Assembly: GCF_003265345.1 (NCBI RefSeq)
Contig: NZ_QFWW01000038.1
Span: 113,125-177,124, forward strand
Length of the DNA: 64,000 bases
Direction of reading: 5' to 3'
Source: Lentzea terrae
GTDB taxonomy: Bacteria > Actinomycetota > Actinomycetes > Mycobacteriales > Pseudonocardiaceae
Below, one piece after another: positions 1 to 8,638 of this stretch. The stretch's first letter is position 1. The number at the start of each line of letters is the position of its first letter. The translations under genes were made by a program, and so were the position numbers. The notes under the pieces were generated by a model. That model was not told the DNA's origin, did not search any database, and saw nothing but the letters and a program-made list of their open reading frames with translations.

Positions 1-1
1 C

Positions 2-577
2 GCCCGTGCCAGGTCGACCGTGGACTGGATCGAGGACAACCTCGTCGACCCCGGAAGCGGCCTCGCCTGGGACGGCCTGCACGTCCACCCCAACGGCGAG
101 ATCCGCGAGTACGAGAAGAACATCTACACGTACTGCCAAGGAGTTCTGATCGGCGCGTGCGTCGAGCTGGCCCAGCACGGGCAGCAGGAGAAGTGGCTGG
201 GCAAGGCCGCCCGCACGATCACCGCGGTGCACGACGACCTGGCCACGAACGGCGTGATCAGGGGCCAGGGCGGCGGCGACGGCGGCCTGTTCGCGGGCAT
301 CCTCACCCGCTACCTGGCGAAGGCCGCGCTGACGATCCCCGAGCTGGACCCGGAGCGCCACGAGACCGCCGACCTGGCCAGGGAGCTCGTGATCCAGTCC
401 GCGGAGGCGGCGTGGCTCAACCGCGTGATGGCGGTGAGCGGCCCGCTGTTCGGTCCGGAGTGGACGGTCCCGGCGGACGAACGGGAAGGCCGCGACCTGT
501 CCGTCCAGCTCGGCGGCTGGATGTGCCTGGAGGCCGCCGCTCTGCTCGAACGGCACGGCCTCGACGTCACGGCTTGA
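2..577 (+). CDS. C-terminal part of a GH76-type glycoside hydrolase (partial)
   Basis: The frame is open to the left window edge, so the N-terminus is missing; the GTG at 20 is internal. About 191 residues remain. They contain YTYCQGVLIGACVEL and, further on, GGDGGLFAGILTRYL, both typical of the second half of the alpha/alpha-barrel of GH76 alpha-1,6-mannanase-like enzymes. The paired catalytic aspartates of the family would lie upstream of the window, so activity cannot be judged. The gene converges on the isomerase and overlaps its end by 11 bases. The neighbouring LacI, sugar isomerase and sugar kinase genes fit a role in carbohydrate use. Confidence 0.75.
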   Translation, partial: ARARSTVDWIEDNLVDPGSGLAWDGLHVHPNGEIREYEKNIYTYCQGVLIGACVELAQHGQQEKWLGKAARTITAVHDDLATNGVIRGQGGGDGGLFAGILTRYLAKAALTIPELDPERHETADLARELVIQSAEAAWLNRVMAVSGPLFGPEWTVPADEREGRDLSVQLGGWMCLEAAALLERHGLDVTA

Positions 578-1298
578 GGTAGCTCAACAGGGTTTTGGCG
601 TCCTCGCGGAACTGCTCCGGCGAGTCGTCGAGCACGAACTCCAGCAACGCGTTGCGCTCGATCCCGTCGCGCGCGAGTTCGGTCAGCACCGGCTTCCACA
701 GGTCGCGGCGCGCGGCGAGCGGCAGCCGGTCCTCGTAACCGCCGGAACCCCACGAGAACACGTGCGCGGTCACCGGTTCCAGCGTCCGCACCTCGTGCAC
801 GGCCGAGAACACGTCCTGGCCTCCGCGCGGCTGCCAGTACGGCACCACGCCGTCGACCTCGTCGAGCAGTTGGACCGCGGAGTCGAGCGTGTCCGTCAGC
901 GTGTTCCGGTGGTACTCCAACGCGATCCGCGTGCCCATCGCGTCCGCGTGCTCCACGGCGTGCTGCAACGCCTCGATCACCGGCCCGCGGTCGGGGCACT
1001 CGGCCGACCCGGCGGTGCCGGCCCAGACCCGGACCAGCGGCGCGTCCAGCTCGGCCGCGGTCTCCAGGATCGCCGCCAGGTCACCGCGATCGGACACGCC
1101 GGCCCGGTAGTACGACCCGTACGCCGCCACCTTCAGCCCGGTGTCCAGCGCCCGCCGGGCCGCCGCGAAGTCACCGGGCGGCACGTGCACGTCGGCGCCC
1201 CACTCCACGGCCTGCAGCCCGCACTCCGTCGCCAGGTCGCCGATCTCCTCGACGGTCAGCTGCCGGAACGTCACCGAGACGAGGCCGGGGATCAGCAT
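567..1298 (-). CDS. Sugar phosphate isomerase/epimerase (xylose isomerase-like TIM barrel)
   Basis: A 243-residue protein starting MLIPGLVSVTFRQL, with the pattern of the AP-endonuclease-2/xylose-isomerase-like fold. Candidate metal ligands include the Glu of ALEYH (mid-protein) and the His of VTAHVFSW. ATG at 1298 is chosen because it overlaps the stop of the upstream lacI-type gene by 7 bases, suggesting translational coupling. A longer in-frame extension upstream is antisense-like and out of family. It probably interconverts a sugar or polyol intermediate under control of the adjacent LacI regulator; the substrate cannot be told from sequence. Confidence 0.8.
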   Translation of the reverse strand: MLIPGLVSVTFRQLTVEEIGDLATECGLQAVEWGADVHVPPGDFAAARRALDTGLKVAAYGSYYRAGVSDRGDLAAILETAAELDAPLVRVWAGTAGSAECPDRGPVIEALQHAVEHADAMGTRIALEYHRNTLTDTLDSAVQLLDEVDGVVPYWQPRGGQDVFSAVHEVRTLEPVTAHVFSWGSGGYEDRLPLAARRDLWKPVLTELARDGIERNALLEFVLDDSPEQFREDAKTLLSYLKP

Positions 1299-2269
1299 CC
1301 GCAGGACTGCCTGTGCATCAGCGAGGGCGCCAGCCGGATGGTCTCCGGCGGCCGCTCCGGGTCGGCGATCCGGGACAGCAGCAGCTTCACCGCGGTCCTG
1401 CCGATCTCCTCGACCGGCTGGGCCAGCGTGGTGAGCGGCGGTTCGATCAACGTCGCCCATTCGACCTCGTCGTACGCGACGACCGCGAGGTCCGTGCCGA
1501 GCTTGAGGCCACGAGCGCGCATTTCGTGCAGCATCCCGACCGTGACGAGGTGATCGGCGGCGACCACGGCGGTCGCCGGGTCGTCCTGGTCGAGCAATGG
1601 CGCGAGCCAGCCGCTCTGCGACACCAGCGCCTCGTCCCACTTCAGCCCCGCACGGCCGAGGCCGAGCCGGTAGCCGAGGATGCGTTCCTCGGTCGTCGCC
1701 ACACCGGCCTTGCCGCAGACGATGCCGATCCGCCGGTGGCCCAGTTCGGCGAGGTGGCGGACCAGACCCGAGGTGGCCTGGACGTTCTCCGGCCCGACCT
1801 GGTCGATGTCCTTGGCCACGGTCAGCCGGTCCACCAGCACCGTGGGGATGCCGAGCCGCTTGAGTTCCGGCAGCACGAGGCTTCCACCGGCGGCGGCCGT
1901 CGGTGTGAGCAGCAGTCCGTCGACCCGGCGTGAGCGCAGCATTCTGACCGCGGTCTGCTCGGATTCGGGGGTGTCCCTGGTGTCGATCAGCACGAGCGAG
2001 TAGCCGTTGCGGGTCGCTTCCGACTCGATGGCGGCGATCAGCTCGGCGAAGTACGGGTGGGAGACCAGCGAGACCGCGAGGCCCAGCGACTTCGTGCCGC
2101 CCATGACCAGCGATCGCGCGATGGCGTCACCCGTGTACCCGGTTTCGTCGATCGCCTTCTGGACGCGCTCTCGCGTGTCACCGGCTACCGGCCTGGTCTC
2201 GTTGATCACGTGTGACACCGTGGTGATGGAGACCCCCGCGAGAGCCGCGACATCCCGCATGGTGACCAT
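1292..2269 (-). CDS. LacI-family transcriptional regulator
   Basis: A 325-residue regulator. Residues 4-50 form the LacI helix-turn-helix and hinge helix (MRDVAALAGVSITTVSHVIN), followed by a periplasmic-binding-protein-like sugar sensor domain with SLVSHPYFAELIAAIE and LVDRLT. It is the first gene of a two-gene minus-strand operon with the sugar isomerase and is divergent from the PfkB kinase, so it likely controls both sides and itself. A TAAGGT -10 box 8 bases before ATG 2269 suggests a leaderless message and supports this start. CATGGTGACCATG at 2258-2270, a 13-base palindrome over the start codon, could be an autoregulatory operator but may be chance. Confidence 0.93.
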   Translation of the reverse strand: MVTMRDVAALAGVSITTVSHVINETRPVAGDTRERVQKAIDETGYTGDAIARSLVMGGTKSLGLAVSLVSHPYFAELIAAIESEATRNGYSLVLIDTRDTPESEQTAVRMLRSRRVDGLLLTPTAAAGGSLVLPELKRLGIPTVLVDRLTVAKDIDQVGPENVQATSGLVRHLAELGHRRIGIVCGKAGVATTEERILGYRLGLGRAGLKWDEALVSQSGWLAPLLDQDDPATAVVAADHLVTVGMLHEMRARGLKLGTDLAVVAYDEVEWATLIEPPLTTLAQPVEEIGRTAVKLLLSRIADPERPPETIRLAPSLMHRQSCGC

Positions 2270-2277
2270 GGCCAGGG

Positions 2278-2283
2278 ACCTTA
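2278..2283 (-). promoter_or_regulatory. -10 box of the LacI regulator gene
   Basis: TAAGGT on the minus strand, 8 bases from ATG 2269, fits a leaderless promoter. Confidence 0.45.
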
Positions 2284-2303
2284 CCCGTTTGGAGGAAGCC
2301 CAG

Positions 2304-3149
2304 ATGGCAGCCGTGCTGTGTGTCGGGCTGACAACTCTCGATGTGACTCAACGGGTGGATGCCTTCCCGGAGCCCGGCGAGAAGGTCCGCTCGCTCGACG
2401 CACAACTCTCGCCCGGCGGTCCTGCGGCCAACGCGGCCCGTGCCGTCGCGGCTCTCGGTGGTCAGTCGGCACTGCTCACCGCGTTGGGTGCCGACGCACT
2501 GGGTGAATTCGTCCGGGCATCCTTGGACCCGGTCCAAGTCACCGCCGTGGCCGGAACGACGCCCGTGAGCATGGTCGTCGTCAGAGCCGCAGATGGGGAG
2601 CGCACGGTCGTCTCCCGCAACGCGTCGGTGCCGGTCGTTGCGCCGGATTTGTCCGCTCTGCTCGACGCCGCGGACGTCGTGCTCTTGGACGGACACCACG
2701 ACGGCCTGGTGATCCCCGTCGCTCAGCAGGCGAAAGCACGGGGATTGACTGTGGTGCTCGACGCCGGGAGCTGGAAACCTGTCCTCGATCACCTGTTGCC
2801 GCTGGTGGACGTGGCTGCCTGCAGTTCGGGGTTCGAGCGGTCCGAGGCCGAGGTGCACTCGTACGGAGTGCCGCTGGTCATTCGCACGCACGGTGCGAAT
2901 CCGGTGACCTGGTCGCGGAACGGCTCGACCGGCGAGGTGCCCGTGCCCGCGGTGGAGGTGAAGGACACGAACGGTGCCGGCGACGTCTGGCACGGCGCGT
3001 ACGCCTGTGCGCTGGCGTCAGGTGCGGATCCGGTCGCGGCCATCGGCTTCGCGTCGGAGGCGGCGGCGGTCCGGGTCGGTGCGGTCGGGGACTGGGTTGA
3101 GAGGTTGGCGCGGTGGCAGGACAGCAGGTCAGGTTCGACGAGCTGCTAG
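2304..3149 (+). CDS. PfkB-family carbohydrate kinase
   Basis: A 281-residue ribokinase-fold kinase. The N-terminal PfkB signature includes GGPAANAARAVAALGG (substrate binding and lid). The C-terminal signature DTNGAGDVWHGAY carries the GAGD anion hole and catalytic Asp. ATG at 2304 is preferred because GGAGGA lies at 2291-2296, 7 bases upstream. It is transcribed divergently from the LacI gene and its end overlaps the next kinase gene by 37 bases, so the two kinases are one operon. It likely phosphorylates the sugar whose isomerase is encoded opposite. The substrate is unknown. Confidence 0.9.
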   Translation: MAAVLCVGLTTLDVTQRVDAFPEPGEKVRSLDAQLSPGGPAANAARAVAALGGQSALLTALGADALGEFVRASLDPVQVTAVAGTTPVSMVVVRAADGERTVVSRNASVPVVAPDLSALLDAADVVLLDGHHDGLVIPVAQQAKARGLTVVLDAGSWKPVLDHLLPLVDVAACSSGFERSEAEVHSYGVPLVIRTHGANPVTWSRNGSTGEVPVPAVEVKDTNGAGDVWHGAYACALASGADPVAAIGFASEAAAVRVGAVGDWVERLARWQDSRSGSTSC

Positions 3150-3748
3150 AACGGGCTCGAGTGCTCACCGACCAGGGTGAGCGCAAGATCCTCGGGATCG
3201 GCGGGGCGCCCGGCTCCGGCAAGTCGACGCTCGCGCGCCGGCTCGTCGAGGCGCTCGACGGCCAGGCCGTGCTCGTCGAGATGGACGGCTTCCACCTCGC
3301 GCAGCGGGAGCTGGAACGGTTGCGGCTGGTCGAACGCAAGGGCGCGCCCGACACGTTCGACATCCCCGGCTACGTGGACCTGCTCGGCCGGATCAAGGCG
3401 TGCGGGCCGGACATGATCTACGCGCCGGAGTTCCGCCGCGAGATCGAGGAGCCGGTCGCCTGCGCGGTGCCGGTGCACCCGGACGTCCCGCTCGTCGTGA
3501 CCGAGGGCAACTACCTGCTGCTCAACTACGACAAGTGGAAGCGCGTCCGGATCATCCTCGACGAGGCCTGGTTCCTGTTCATCGACGAGGACGTGCGCGT
3601 GCAGCGGCTGATCGACCGCCACCTGCGGTACGGGCGCACCCTGTCGGAGGCGGAGGAACGCGTGCTGCACGGTACCGACCACGTCAACGCGCTGATGGTC
3701 AACTCGTCGAAGGGGTCAGCGGACCTGCTGATCACGGAGGTGCTGTAG
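3113..3748 (+). CDS. Nucleoside/nucleotide kinase-family P-loop protein
   Basis: A 211-residue P-loop kinase related to uridine kinase/phosphoribulokinase and YggC-type proteins. Walker A is GAPGSGKST near residue 30. Substrate-binding VEMDGFHLA follows, then VTEGNYLLL (Walker-B-like) and a lid-type RLIDRHLRYGR. The GTG at 3113 lies inside the end of the PfkB gene, implying coupled translation. The substrate may be a sugar or a nucleoside; the context of LacI, isomerase and PfkB favours a sugar. It ends directly against the convergent DedA gene. Confidence 0.85.
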   Translation: MAGQQVRFDELLERARVLTDQGERKILGIGGAPGSGKSTLARRLVEALDGQAVLVEMDGFHLAQRELERLRLVERKGAPDTFDIPGYVDLLGRIKACGPDMIYAPEFRREIEEPVACAVPVHPDVPLVVTEGNYLLLNYDKWKRVRIILDEAWFLFIDEDVRVQRLIDRHLRYGRTLSEAEERVLHGTDHVNALMVNSSKGSADLLITEVL

Positions 3749-4432
3749 CTACTTGCTCGGGTGCGGGTGCGGGTGGTGGTGGCTGAGGTGCTCGAGGTCC
3801 TCGCTGGTCTCGTCGATCGGCTTCTGCATCTCCTGCCGGTAGCGCCAGATGCCCCACCCGGTGCCGCCGAGGAAGAACGCGATGCTGACGATCAGCGCGG
3901 CCGTCTCCAGCCACGGCAGCTGCTGCAGGATGCCGGCACCGTAGTAGCCGGCGAGCACGAGCGTCGGCACCCACGCGATGGCACCGATGGTGGTGGCCAG
4001 CGTGAACTTGCGGACGTCCATGCGAGCCGCACCGGCGATCATCGGCGCCAGCGTGCGCACCCACGGCAACCAGCGCGCGAGCACGACGGCCCAGAACCCG
4101 CGCCGGTCGAGGAACTCACCGGCTCGTTCGAGGTTCTTCCGGTTCAGCACCTTGCCGCCCTTGCGGGCCAGCACGCGCGTACCGGTGTGCCTGCCGATGT
4201 AGTAGCCGACCTGGTTGCCGACAACGGCCACGATGAGCGCCACACCGGACAACGCCCACGCCGACAGCTCGCTGTTGTGCGAGGCCAGCACGACGCCGGC
4301 CGCGAACAGCAGCGAGTCACCGGGCAGGAACAACCCGAAGATGAACGCGCACTCGAAGAAGATGAAGCTCAGCACGATGACCCACACGGCCACCGGACCT
4401 GCGGTCTCCAGCGAGGCAAAAGCATGCGCCAC
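3749..4432 (-). CDS. DedA-family membrane protein with His-rich tail
   Basis: A 227-residue DedA/SNARE-associated membrane protein. It has the hallmark GLFLPGDSLLFAAG segment, the GNQVGYYIG motif, and the amphipathic region with the conserved Arg residues RWLPWVRTLAPMIAG. About five membrane segments are visible. DedA proteins are proposed lipid carrier flippases and affect envelope homeostasis. The C-terminus SHHHPHPHPSK is a possible metal-binding tail that the second DedA protein at 10501-11193 lacks. Start is GTG at 4432. Its stop codon abuts the stop of the convergent kinase gene. Confidence 0.9.
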   Translation of the reverse strand: MAHAFASLETAGPVAVWVIVLSFIFFECAFIFGLFLPGDSLLFAAGVVLASHNSELSAWALSGVALIVAVVGNQVGYYIGRHTGTRVLARKGGKVLNRKNLERAGEFLDRRGFWAVVLARWLPWVRTLAPMIAGAARMDVRKFTLATTIGAIAWVPTLVLAGYYGAGILQQLPWLETAALIVSIAFFLGGTGWGIWRYRQEMQKPIDETSEDLEHLSHHHPHPHPSK

Positions 4433-4576
4433 GGTGAACCAGCCTACGTCGTGCTGCGCGGGCGGCGCGGCGACATCGGTCTAACGGGATCACGAAATCT
4501 GCATTGAGCACGCTCGGTCACCACGTGAACTCCCCTTCCGTTGAGATCACCTTCGAGTGAACCAGTCGAATCGGAC

Positions 4577-4582
4577 TAGCGT
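4577..4582 (+). promoter_or_regulatory. -10 box of the FAD-linked oxidase gene
   Basis: TAGCGT ends 6 bases before ATG 4589, consistent with a leaderless transcript. GGGAG at 4583-4587 is too close to the ATG to act as a normal ribosome binding site. Confidence 0.45.
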
Positions 4583-4588
4583 GGGAGC

Positions 4589-5965
4589 ATGGAGACCTTG
4601 CTCGCCGAACTCCGCACCGCACTCGGCTCCAGTGGTGTGCTCACCGACGCCGATGTCACCGCGAGCTACCAGCGCGACATGATGCCGTTGGCGCCGCACG
4701 GCAGCCCGCTGGCGGTGGTGTTCCCGTTGAACACGGAGCAGGTCCAGGCGGTCGTCCGTGCCTGTGCACGGCACCGCGTCCCCATCGTGCCGCGTGGCGC
4801 GGGCAGCGGCCTCTCGGGGGCCGCGAACGCCATCGACGGCTGCGTCGTCCTGGTCACGACCAAGATGGACGCCATCGTCGAGATCGATGCCGACAACCGC
4901 CTCGCCGTCGTCGAGCCGGGCGTGATCAACCTCGACCTGCGCGGAGCCGTCGAGAAGAACGGCCTGTTCTACCCGCCGGACCCGAGCAGCTACGACTGGT
5001 GCACGATCGGCGGCAACCTCTCCACCAACGCAGGCGGCCTGTGCTGCGTGAAGTACGGCGTGACCACCGACTCGGTGCTGGGGCTCGAAGTGGTCCTGGC
5101 CGACGGCGAGGTCCTGCGCACGGGCCGGCGCACGGTCAAGGGTGTCGCGGGCTACGACCTGACCAAGCTCTTCATCGGCTCCGAGGGCACGCTGGGCGTG
5201 ATCACCAAGGCCACGCTGGCTCTGAAGCCCCTCCCGCAGGCGCCGGCCACGCTGGTCGCCGCGTTCAGCAGCACCGCCACGGCCGGTGCCGCGGTGAGCC
5301 GGATCGTGCGCGAGGGCCTGGTGCCGTCGCTGATGGAGATCATGGACCGGACCTCGATCGAGGCCGTCGAGCAGTACCTGAAGACCGAGATCGGTGCCGG
5401 GCCCGGCTGCGCGGCGCTGCTGATCTGCCAGTCGGACGCGGGCGGTGAACAGGCCAGGCACGAGCTGCAGCAGATCGAGACCATCTGTGCGGAAGCCGAC
5501 CTCGTCTACGCGACGCACGACATCAACGAAGGCCGCGACCTGCTGACCGCGCGTCGGGCGGTGCTGACCGCGTTGGAGGTCTACGGCTCGTGGCTCACCG
5601 ACGACGTGTGCGTGCCGCGCACCCGCATCGCCGAGCTGATCCAGGGCTGCGAGGACATCTCCAAGGAGGTCGACCTCAAGATCGCCGTCGTCGGCCACGC
5701 GGGCGACGGCAACATGCACCCGACGATCGTCTACGACCCCACCTCCGCGGACGAGTTCGCGCGGGCGCAGAAGGCGTTCGACGACATCCTCGCCGTGGGC
5801 CTCGCGTTGGGCGGCACGGTCACCGGTGAGCACGGCATCGGCAAGATCAAGCGCGAGTGGCTGGCGAAGGAGATCGGACCGGTCGGCCTCCGGGTGCACC
5901 GCGACATCAAACGCGCGCTGGACCCGGAGAACCTGTTCAACCCCGGCTCGATGTTCAGCCTCTAG
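4589..5965 (+). CDS. FAD-linked oxidase (GlcD/D-lactate dehydrogenase type)
   Basis: A 458-residue flavoprotein of the vanillyl-alcohol-oxidase/GlcD family. The N-terminal FAD-binding-4 domain has VPRGAGSGLSGAAN near residue 70 and a second nucleotide-contact region around CCVKYGVTTDSVLG. The C-terminal cap domain has the metal-site pattern GHAGDGNMHP and the terminal GEHGIGKIKREWL motif common to glycolate, D-lactate and 2-hydroxyglutarate dehydrogenases. The product likely oxidises a D-2-hydroxy acid to the 2-keto acid. The exact substrate is not set by the motifs. Its stop overlaps the convergent amidohydrolase by 4 bases. Confidence 0.92.
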   Translation: METLLAELRTALGSSGVLTDADVTASYQRDMMPLAPHGSPLAVVFPLNTEQVQAVVRACARHRVPIVPRGAGSGLSGAANAIDGCVVLVTTKMDAIVEIDADNRLAVVEPGVINLDLRGAVEKNGLFYPPDPSSYDWCTIGGNLSTNAGGLCCVKYGVTTDSVLGLEVVLADGEVLRTGRRTVKGVAGYDLTKLFIGSEGTLGVITKATLALKPLPQAPATLVAAFSSTATAGAAVSRIVREGLVPSLMEIMDRTSIEAVEQYLKTEIGAGPGCAALLICQSDAGGEQARHELQQIETICAEADLVYATHDINEGRDLLTARRAVLTALEVYGSWLTDDVCVPRTRIAELIQGCEDISKEVDLKIAVVGHAGDGNMHPTIVYDPTSADEFARAQKAFDDILAVGLALGGTVTGEHGIGKIKREWLAKEIGPVGLRVHRDIKRALDPENLFNPGSMFSL

Positions 5966-7413
5966 CAGCAGGTCCGCACGGCAGGCGGGAACGGCTCCTG
6001 AGCGGCCTTTTCCACGTCCGCGAGCATTTGCTGCCGTTCCGCCGGTCCGAGCACCCTGCCCCGCGTCAGCACGGCGTGGATCCGTTGCGTGTTGCAGATG
6101 TCCTTGACCGGGTTGCCGTCCAGCACGACGAGGTTCGCGTCCGCGCCGGGCTGCAGCGTGCCGTTGCGCGTGCCCGCCTGCAAAGCGGCTTTCGGGGACA
6201 GGCCCGCTTCCACCAGCAGTTCCAGCTCGTCGTGCACCGAGAAGCCGGAGAACACGTACGGGTTGCCCGCGTCCGTGCCGAGCAGCACCTCGACGCCGTG
6301 CGAGTGCATCTCGGCGACCTGGTCCATGCGGCGCCGGAAGAACTCGGCCTGCTGCCGGATCTCCTGCGGTGTCACCGGTGCCCAGTTGTTCAGGTTGTCC
6401 CGCCAGAAGTCCCGGTAGAACGCGGGCATGTACCTCAGCCTCGGGTCGTTCGCGTACCGGTCCGCGGGGCTGGCGTACACCCGCATCGCCACCATCGTCG
6501 GGCACAACGCGGAACCGTTGCGCCGCAGCACGTTTGCCACCCGCACCGCCTTCGACCTGCTGTGCGACAAAGCCGCCGCGCGTTCGAACTCCAGCACCTG
6601 CTTGAACCACGCGAACGAGTTCGCCGGGTCGAGCGGCAGGTCCGCGATCGCTTGGCGCAGCTCGGTTTCACGCGTACTGGTCGCGAGCGGCAGGCCGTAC
6701 ATGTGCTCGAACGTGCGCTGGCCGAGCGAGCTCGCGTCCCCCAGAGCCACGTGGTTCGAGCAGTGCCCGGCGAAGGTGATGTCCTGCCGCGCGCACTCGT
6801 CCGCGATGGCCGTCAACGTGGGACGGTCCAGGTACGAGTAGACCTTCACGAAGTCCGCGCCCTGGGTCTTCGCGTCCCGCACTGCCTGGCGGCCCTCGTC
6901 CGGCGTGGCCACGATCTGCGCGCCGGGCAACGTCGAGTGCGGGCCGTCGATGATCGTGCTGCCGACGACCAACCGCGGTCCGAACACCTCGCCGCGTTCG
7001 ATTCGCGCGCGCAGCTCGTAGATCGGCGGGAAGCCCCACATCTCGCGGATGCCCGTCACGCCGTTGACCAGGCACAGCGACAACGTGATGCGGTCCAGGT
7101 ACGCGCCGTGCACGTGCATGTCCCACAGGCCGGGGATGACGAACTTGCCGGGCAGGTCCAGCACCGTGGAGCCGCGCGGCAGCGGCAGGTCGCGCGACCC
7201 GACCGCGAGAACCTTGTTGTCCGCCAGCACGATGGTGGCGTTGGGGACAACGCGTGCGGAGTCGACGAGCGTGACGCCTCGCAGTGCGGTGACGCTAGTG
7301 ACATCAACAGCCACAGCAGCGCTGGCCCGGCCCGGTGCGAGCACTGCTGCCGCACCGAGCCCTGCCAGCCAACCCAGCACTTCACGTCGAGTGGTGTCAG
7401 TCATGCCGTTCAA
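5962..7413 (-). CDS. Tat-exported amidohydrolase
   Basis: A 483-residue protein with an N-terminal twin-arginine signal: TTRREVLGWLAGLGAAAVL followed by an Ala-rich cleavage region near residue 32. The mature part is an amidohydrolase-superfamily TIM barrel. The metal-binding DMHVHG comes after a composite N-terminal beta domain; later come a KVYSY strand with the usual Lys, His in FAGHCSNH, and LLGTDAGNP with the catalytic-type Asp. It resembles imidazolonepropionase/prolidase-like amidohydrolases. Tat export implies a folded metalloenzyme outside the membrane. ATG at 7413 or at 7404 (MTDTTRR) are both possible starts. Confidence 0.88.
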   Translation of the reverse strand: MNGMTDTTRREVLGWLAGLGAAAVLAPGRASAAVAVDVTSVTALRGVTLVDSARVVPNATIVLADNKVLAVGSRDLPLPRGSTVLDLPGKFVIPGLWDMHVHGAYLDRITLSLCLVNGVTGIREMWGFPPIYELRARIERGEVFGPRLVVGSTIIDGPHSTLPGAQIVATPDEGRQAVRDAKTQGADFVKVYSYLDRPTLTAIADECARQDITFAGHCSNHVALGDASSLGQRTFEHMYGLPLATSTRETELRQAIADLPLDPANSFAWFKQVLEFERAAALSHSRSKAVRVANVLRRNGSALCPTMVAMRVYASPADRYANDPRLRYMPAFYRDFWRDNLNNWAPVTPQEIRQQAEFFRRRMDQVAEMHSHGVEVLLGTDAGNPYVFSGFSVHDELELLVEAGLSPKAALQAGTRNGTLQPGADANLVVLDGNPVKDICNTQRIHAVLTRGRVLGPAERQQMLADVEKAAQEPFPPAVRTCC

Positions 7414-7447
7414 CCAACACCTTGACGTTGCGTCAGACTCAAACCCG

Positions 7448-8593
7448 TTAGCGCGACATCGCCTTCAGCAGCGAGTACTGGGCGTCGTCGTGCCCGAGCT
7501 CCCACATGAACGTGCCGAGCAAGCCACGAGTCTTTGCGAAGTCCGCGCGGATCCCGATCGACCGCGGGTTCTCGTACGACACGAACTTCTTCTCAGCCGC
7601 GTTGTACAGCCACGGCGACTGCGCGACCGGGTGCCAGTACTCCTGCCAGCCCGGAGATGCCTTGAGCTTCAACGCCTCCTCGTAGCCGTCGACCCAGAAC
7701 GCGCTGTCGTAGGCCTGGTAGAGGCCGTGCTGCGGGCCTTCGGTCTGCACGTTGAAACCGCGGCCGTAGAACGGCACGCCCAGCACCATCTTGCGCGGCG
7801 AGACGCCGTGCCGCTGGTAGTAGTTGATGGCGCCGACGACGTTGTTCCAGCGCCGGTCTGCAGGTGGCATCGGGTCGTTGGCCACCTCGCGGAACGGCGC
7901 GTTGAACGTGGCCACGGGCGAGAAACCGGTGCCCATGTCGTAGGTCATGACGTTGATGAAGTCCATGAGCTGCGACAGTTCGCGGAGCTCGAACGACTTC
8001 GCCGGGTCGTACGGGCCGTCGGTCTGCAGGCGGCCGGTGGGCAGCGCTGCGGTGACCAGCCGTTTCCCCAGCGCCTTGCGGAAGTCGCGGGTCAGCAGCG
8101 TCATGTTGCGCTTGTCCTCCGGCCGGTCCTTGATCTCGGTCGGACCGCCGTGGACCGGAAACTCCCAGTCGATGTCGATGCCGTCGAACGTGCCGTCGCG
8201 GAAGAACAGGTCCACACAGGACTTGACCAGGACGGAACGCGACTCGGCCGTCAGTGCGGCATCGGAGAAACCGCCCGCACCCCAGCCGCCGAGCGAGATC
8301 AACGCCTTCAGGGAAGGCTTGCGCTGCTTCAGATCCCGGATGTCGGCGAAGTCCTTCGCAGCGGTCGCCGCGGGCATCACGCACTTGCCGTTCTCGATCA
8401 GTGCGAACGCGTAGAACAGGTGCGTGATCGGCGTGTTCGTGGGAATGGACGAGATCGGCTTCGAGGCGCTGTACCAGTTGCCGTAGTAGGCGCCGACGAT
8501 CTTGCGCGGGCCGGCTTCAGCTGCAGGGACAACGCCAAGTGAGACGGAAAGTGCGGCCAGTGCGACCGCCAATCCCTTGCGGAGCAAAGACAT
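7448..8593 (-). CDS. Secreted GH18 chitinase
   Basis: A 381-residue protein with a Sec signal peptide (about 27 residues, ending PAAEA) and a GH18 barrel. The catalytic motif DGIDIDWE spans residues 137-144, with the proton-donor Glu at 144. SLGGWGAGG near 100 and MTYDMG later are further GH18 signatures. No chitin-binding domain is present, so it is a single-domain enzyme. A DasR-type dre palindrome lies 27 bases upstream, predicting repression that is relieved by GlcN-6-P. It therefore belongs with nagK-nagA nearby on the same strand: the enzyme releases chitooligomers outside the cell that feed that pathway. Confidence 0.94.
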   Translation of the reverse strand: MSLLRKGLAVALAALSVSLGVVPAAEAGPRKIVGAYYGNWYSASKPISSIPTNTPITHLFYAFALIENGKCVMPAATAAKDFADIRDLKQRKPSLKALISLGGWGAGGFSDAALTAESRSVLVKSCVDLFFRDGTFDGIDIDWEFPVHGGPTEIKDRPEDKRNMTLLTRDFRKALGKRLVTAALPTGRLQTDGPYDPAKSFELRELSQLMDFINVMTYDMGTGFSPVATFNAPFREVANDPMPPADRRWNNVVGAINYYQRHGVSPRKMVLGVPFYGRGFNVQTEGPQHGLYQAYDSAFWVDGYEEALKLKASPGWQEYWHPVAQSPWLYNAAEKKFVSYENPRSIGIRADFAKTRGLLGTFMWELGHDDAQYSLLKAMSR

Positions 8594-8619
8594 CAGTGGC
8601 CTCTATCGCTCTTCGGCAA

Positions 8620-8631
8620 TGGTCCAGACCA
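8620..8631 (-). promoter_or_regulatory. DasR-type dre operator upstream of the chitinase
   Basis: TGGTCCAGACCA (minus strand TGGTCTGGACCA) matches the dre core TGGTCTAGACCA at 11 of 12 positions. It lies in the 45-base gap before the chitinase ATG, where a bound GntR-family DasR would block transcription. Confidence 0.8.
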
Positions 8632-8638
8632 CAGCAAC

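Noticed and set aside
2258..2270. CATGGTGACCATG as a firm LacI operator.
   Set aside because: It spans two ATG start codons of the LacI gene, whose ATGGT/ACCAT content makes the symmetry likely by chance, so it is mentioned only under that gene.
4547..7425. Long open frames opposite or out of frame with the FAD-linked oxidase and amidohydrolase genes (over 500 codons).
   Set aside because: They are rich in Arg, Ala, Gly, His and Asp from reading high-GC codons in the wrong frame, have no domain pattern, and overlap two clear enzyme genes completely.
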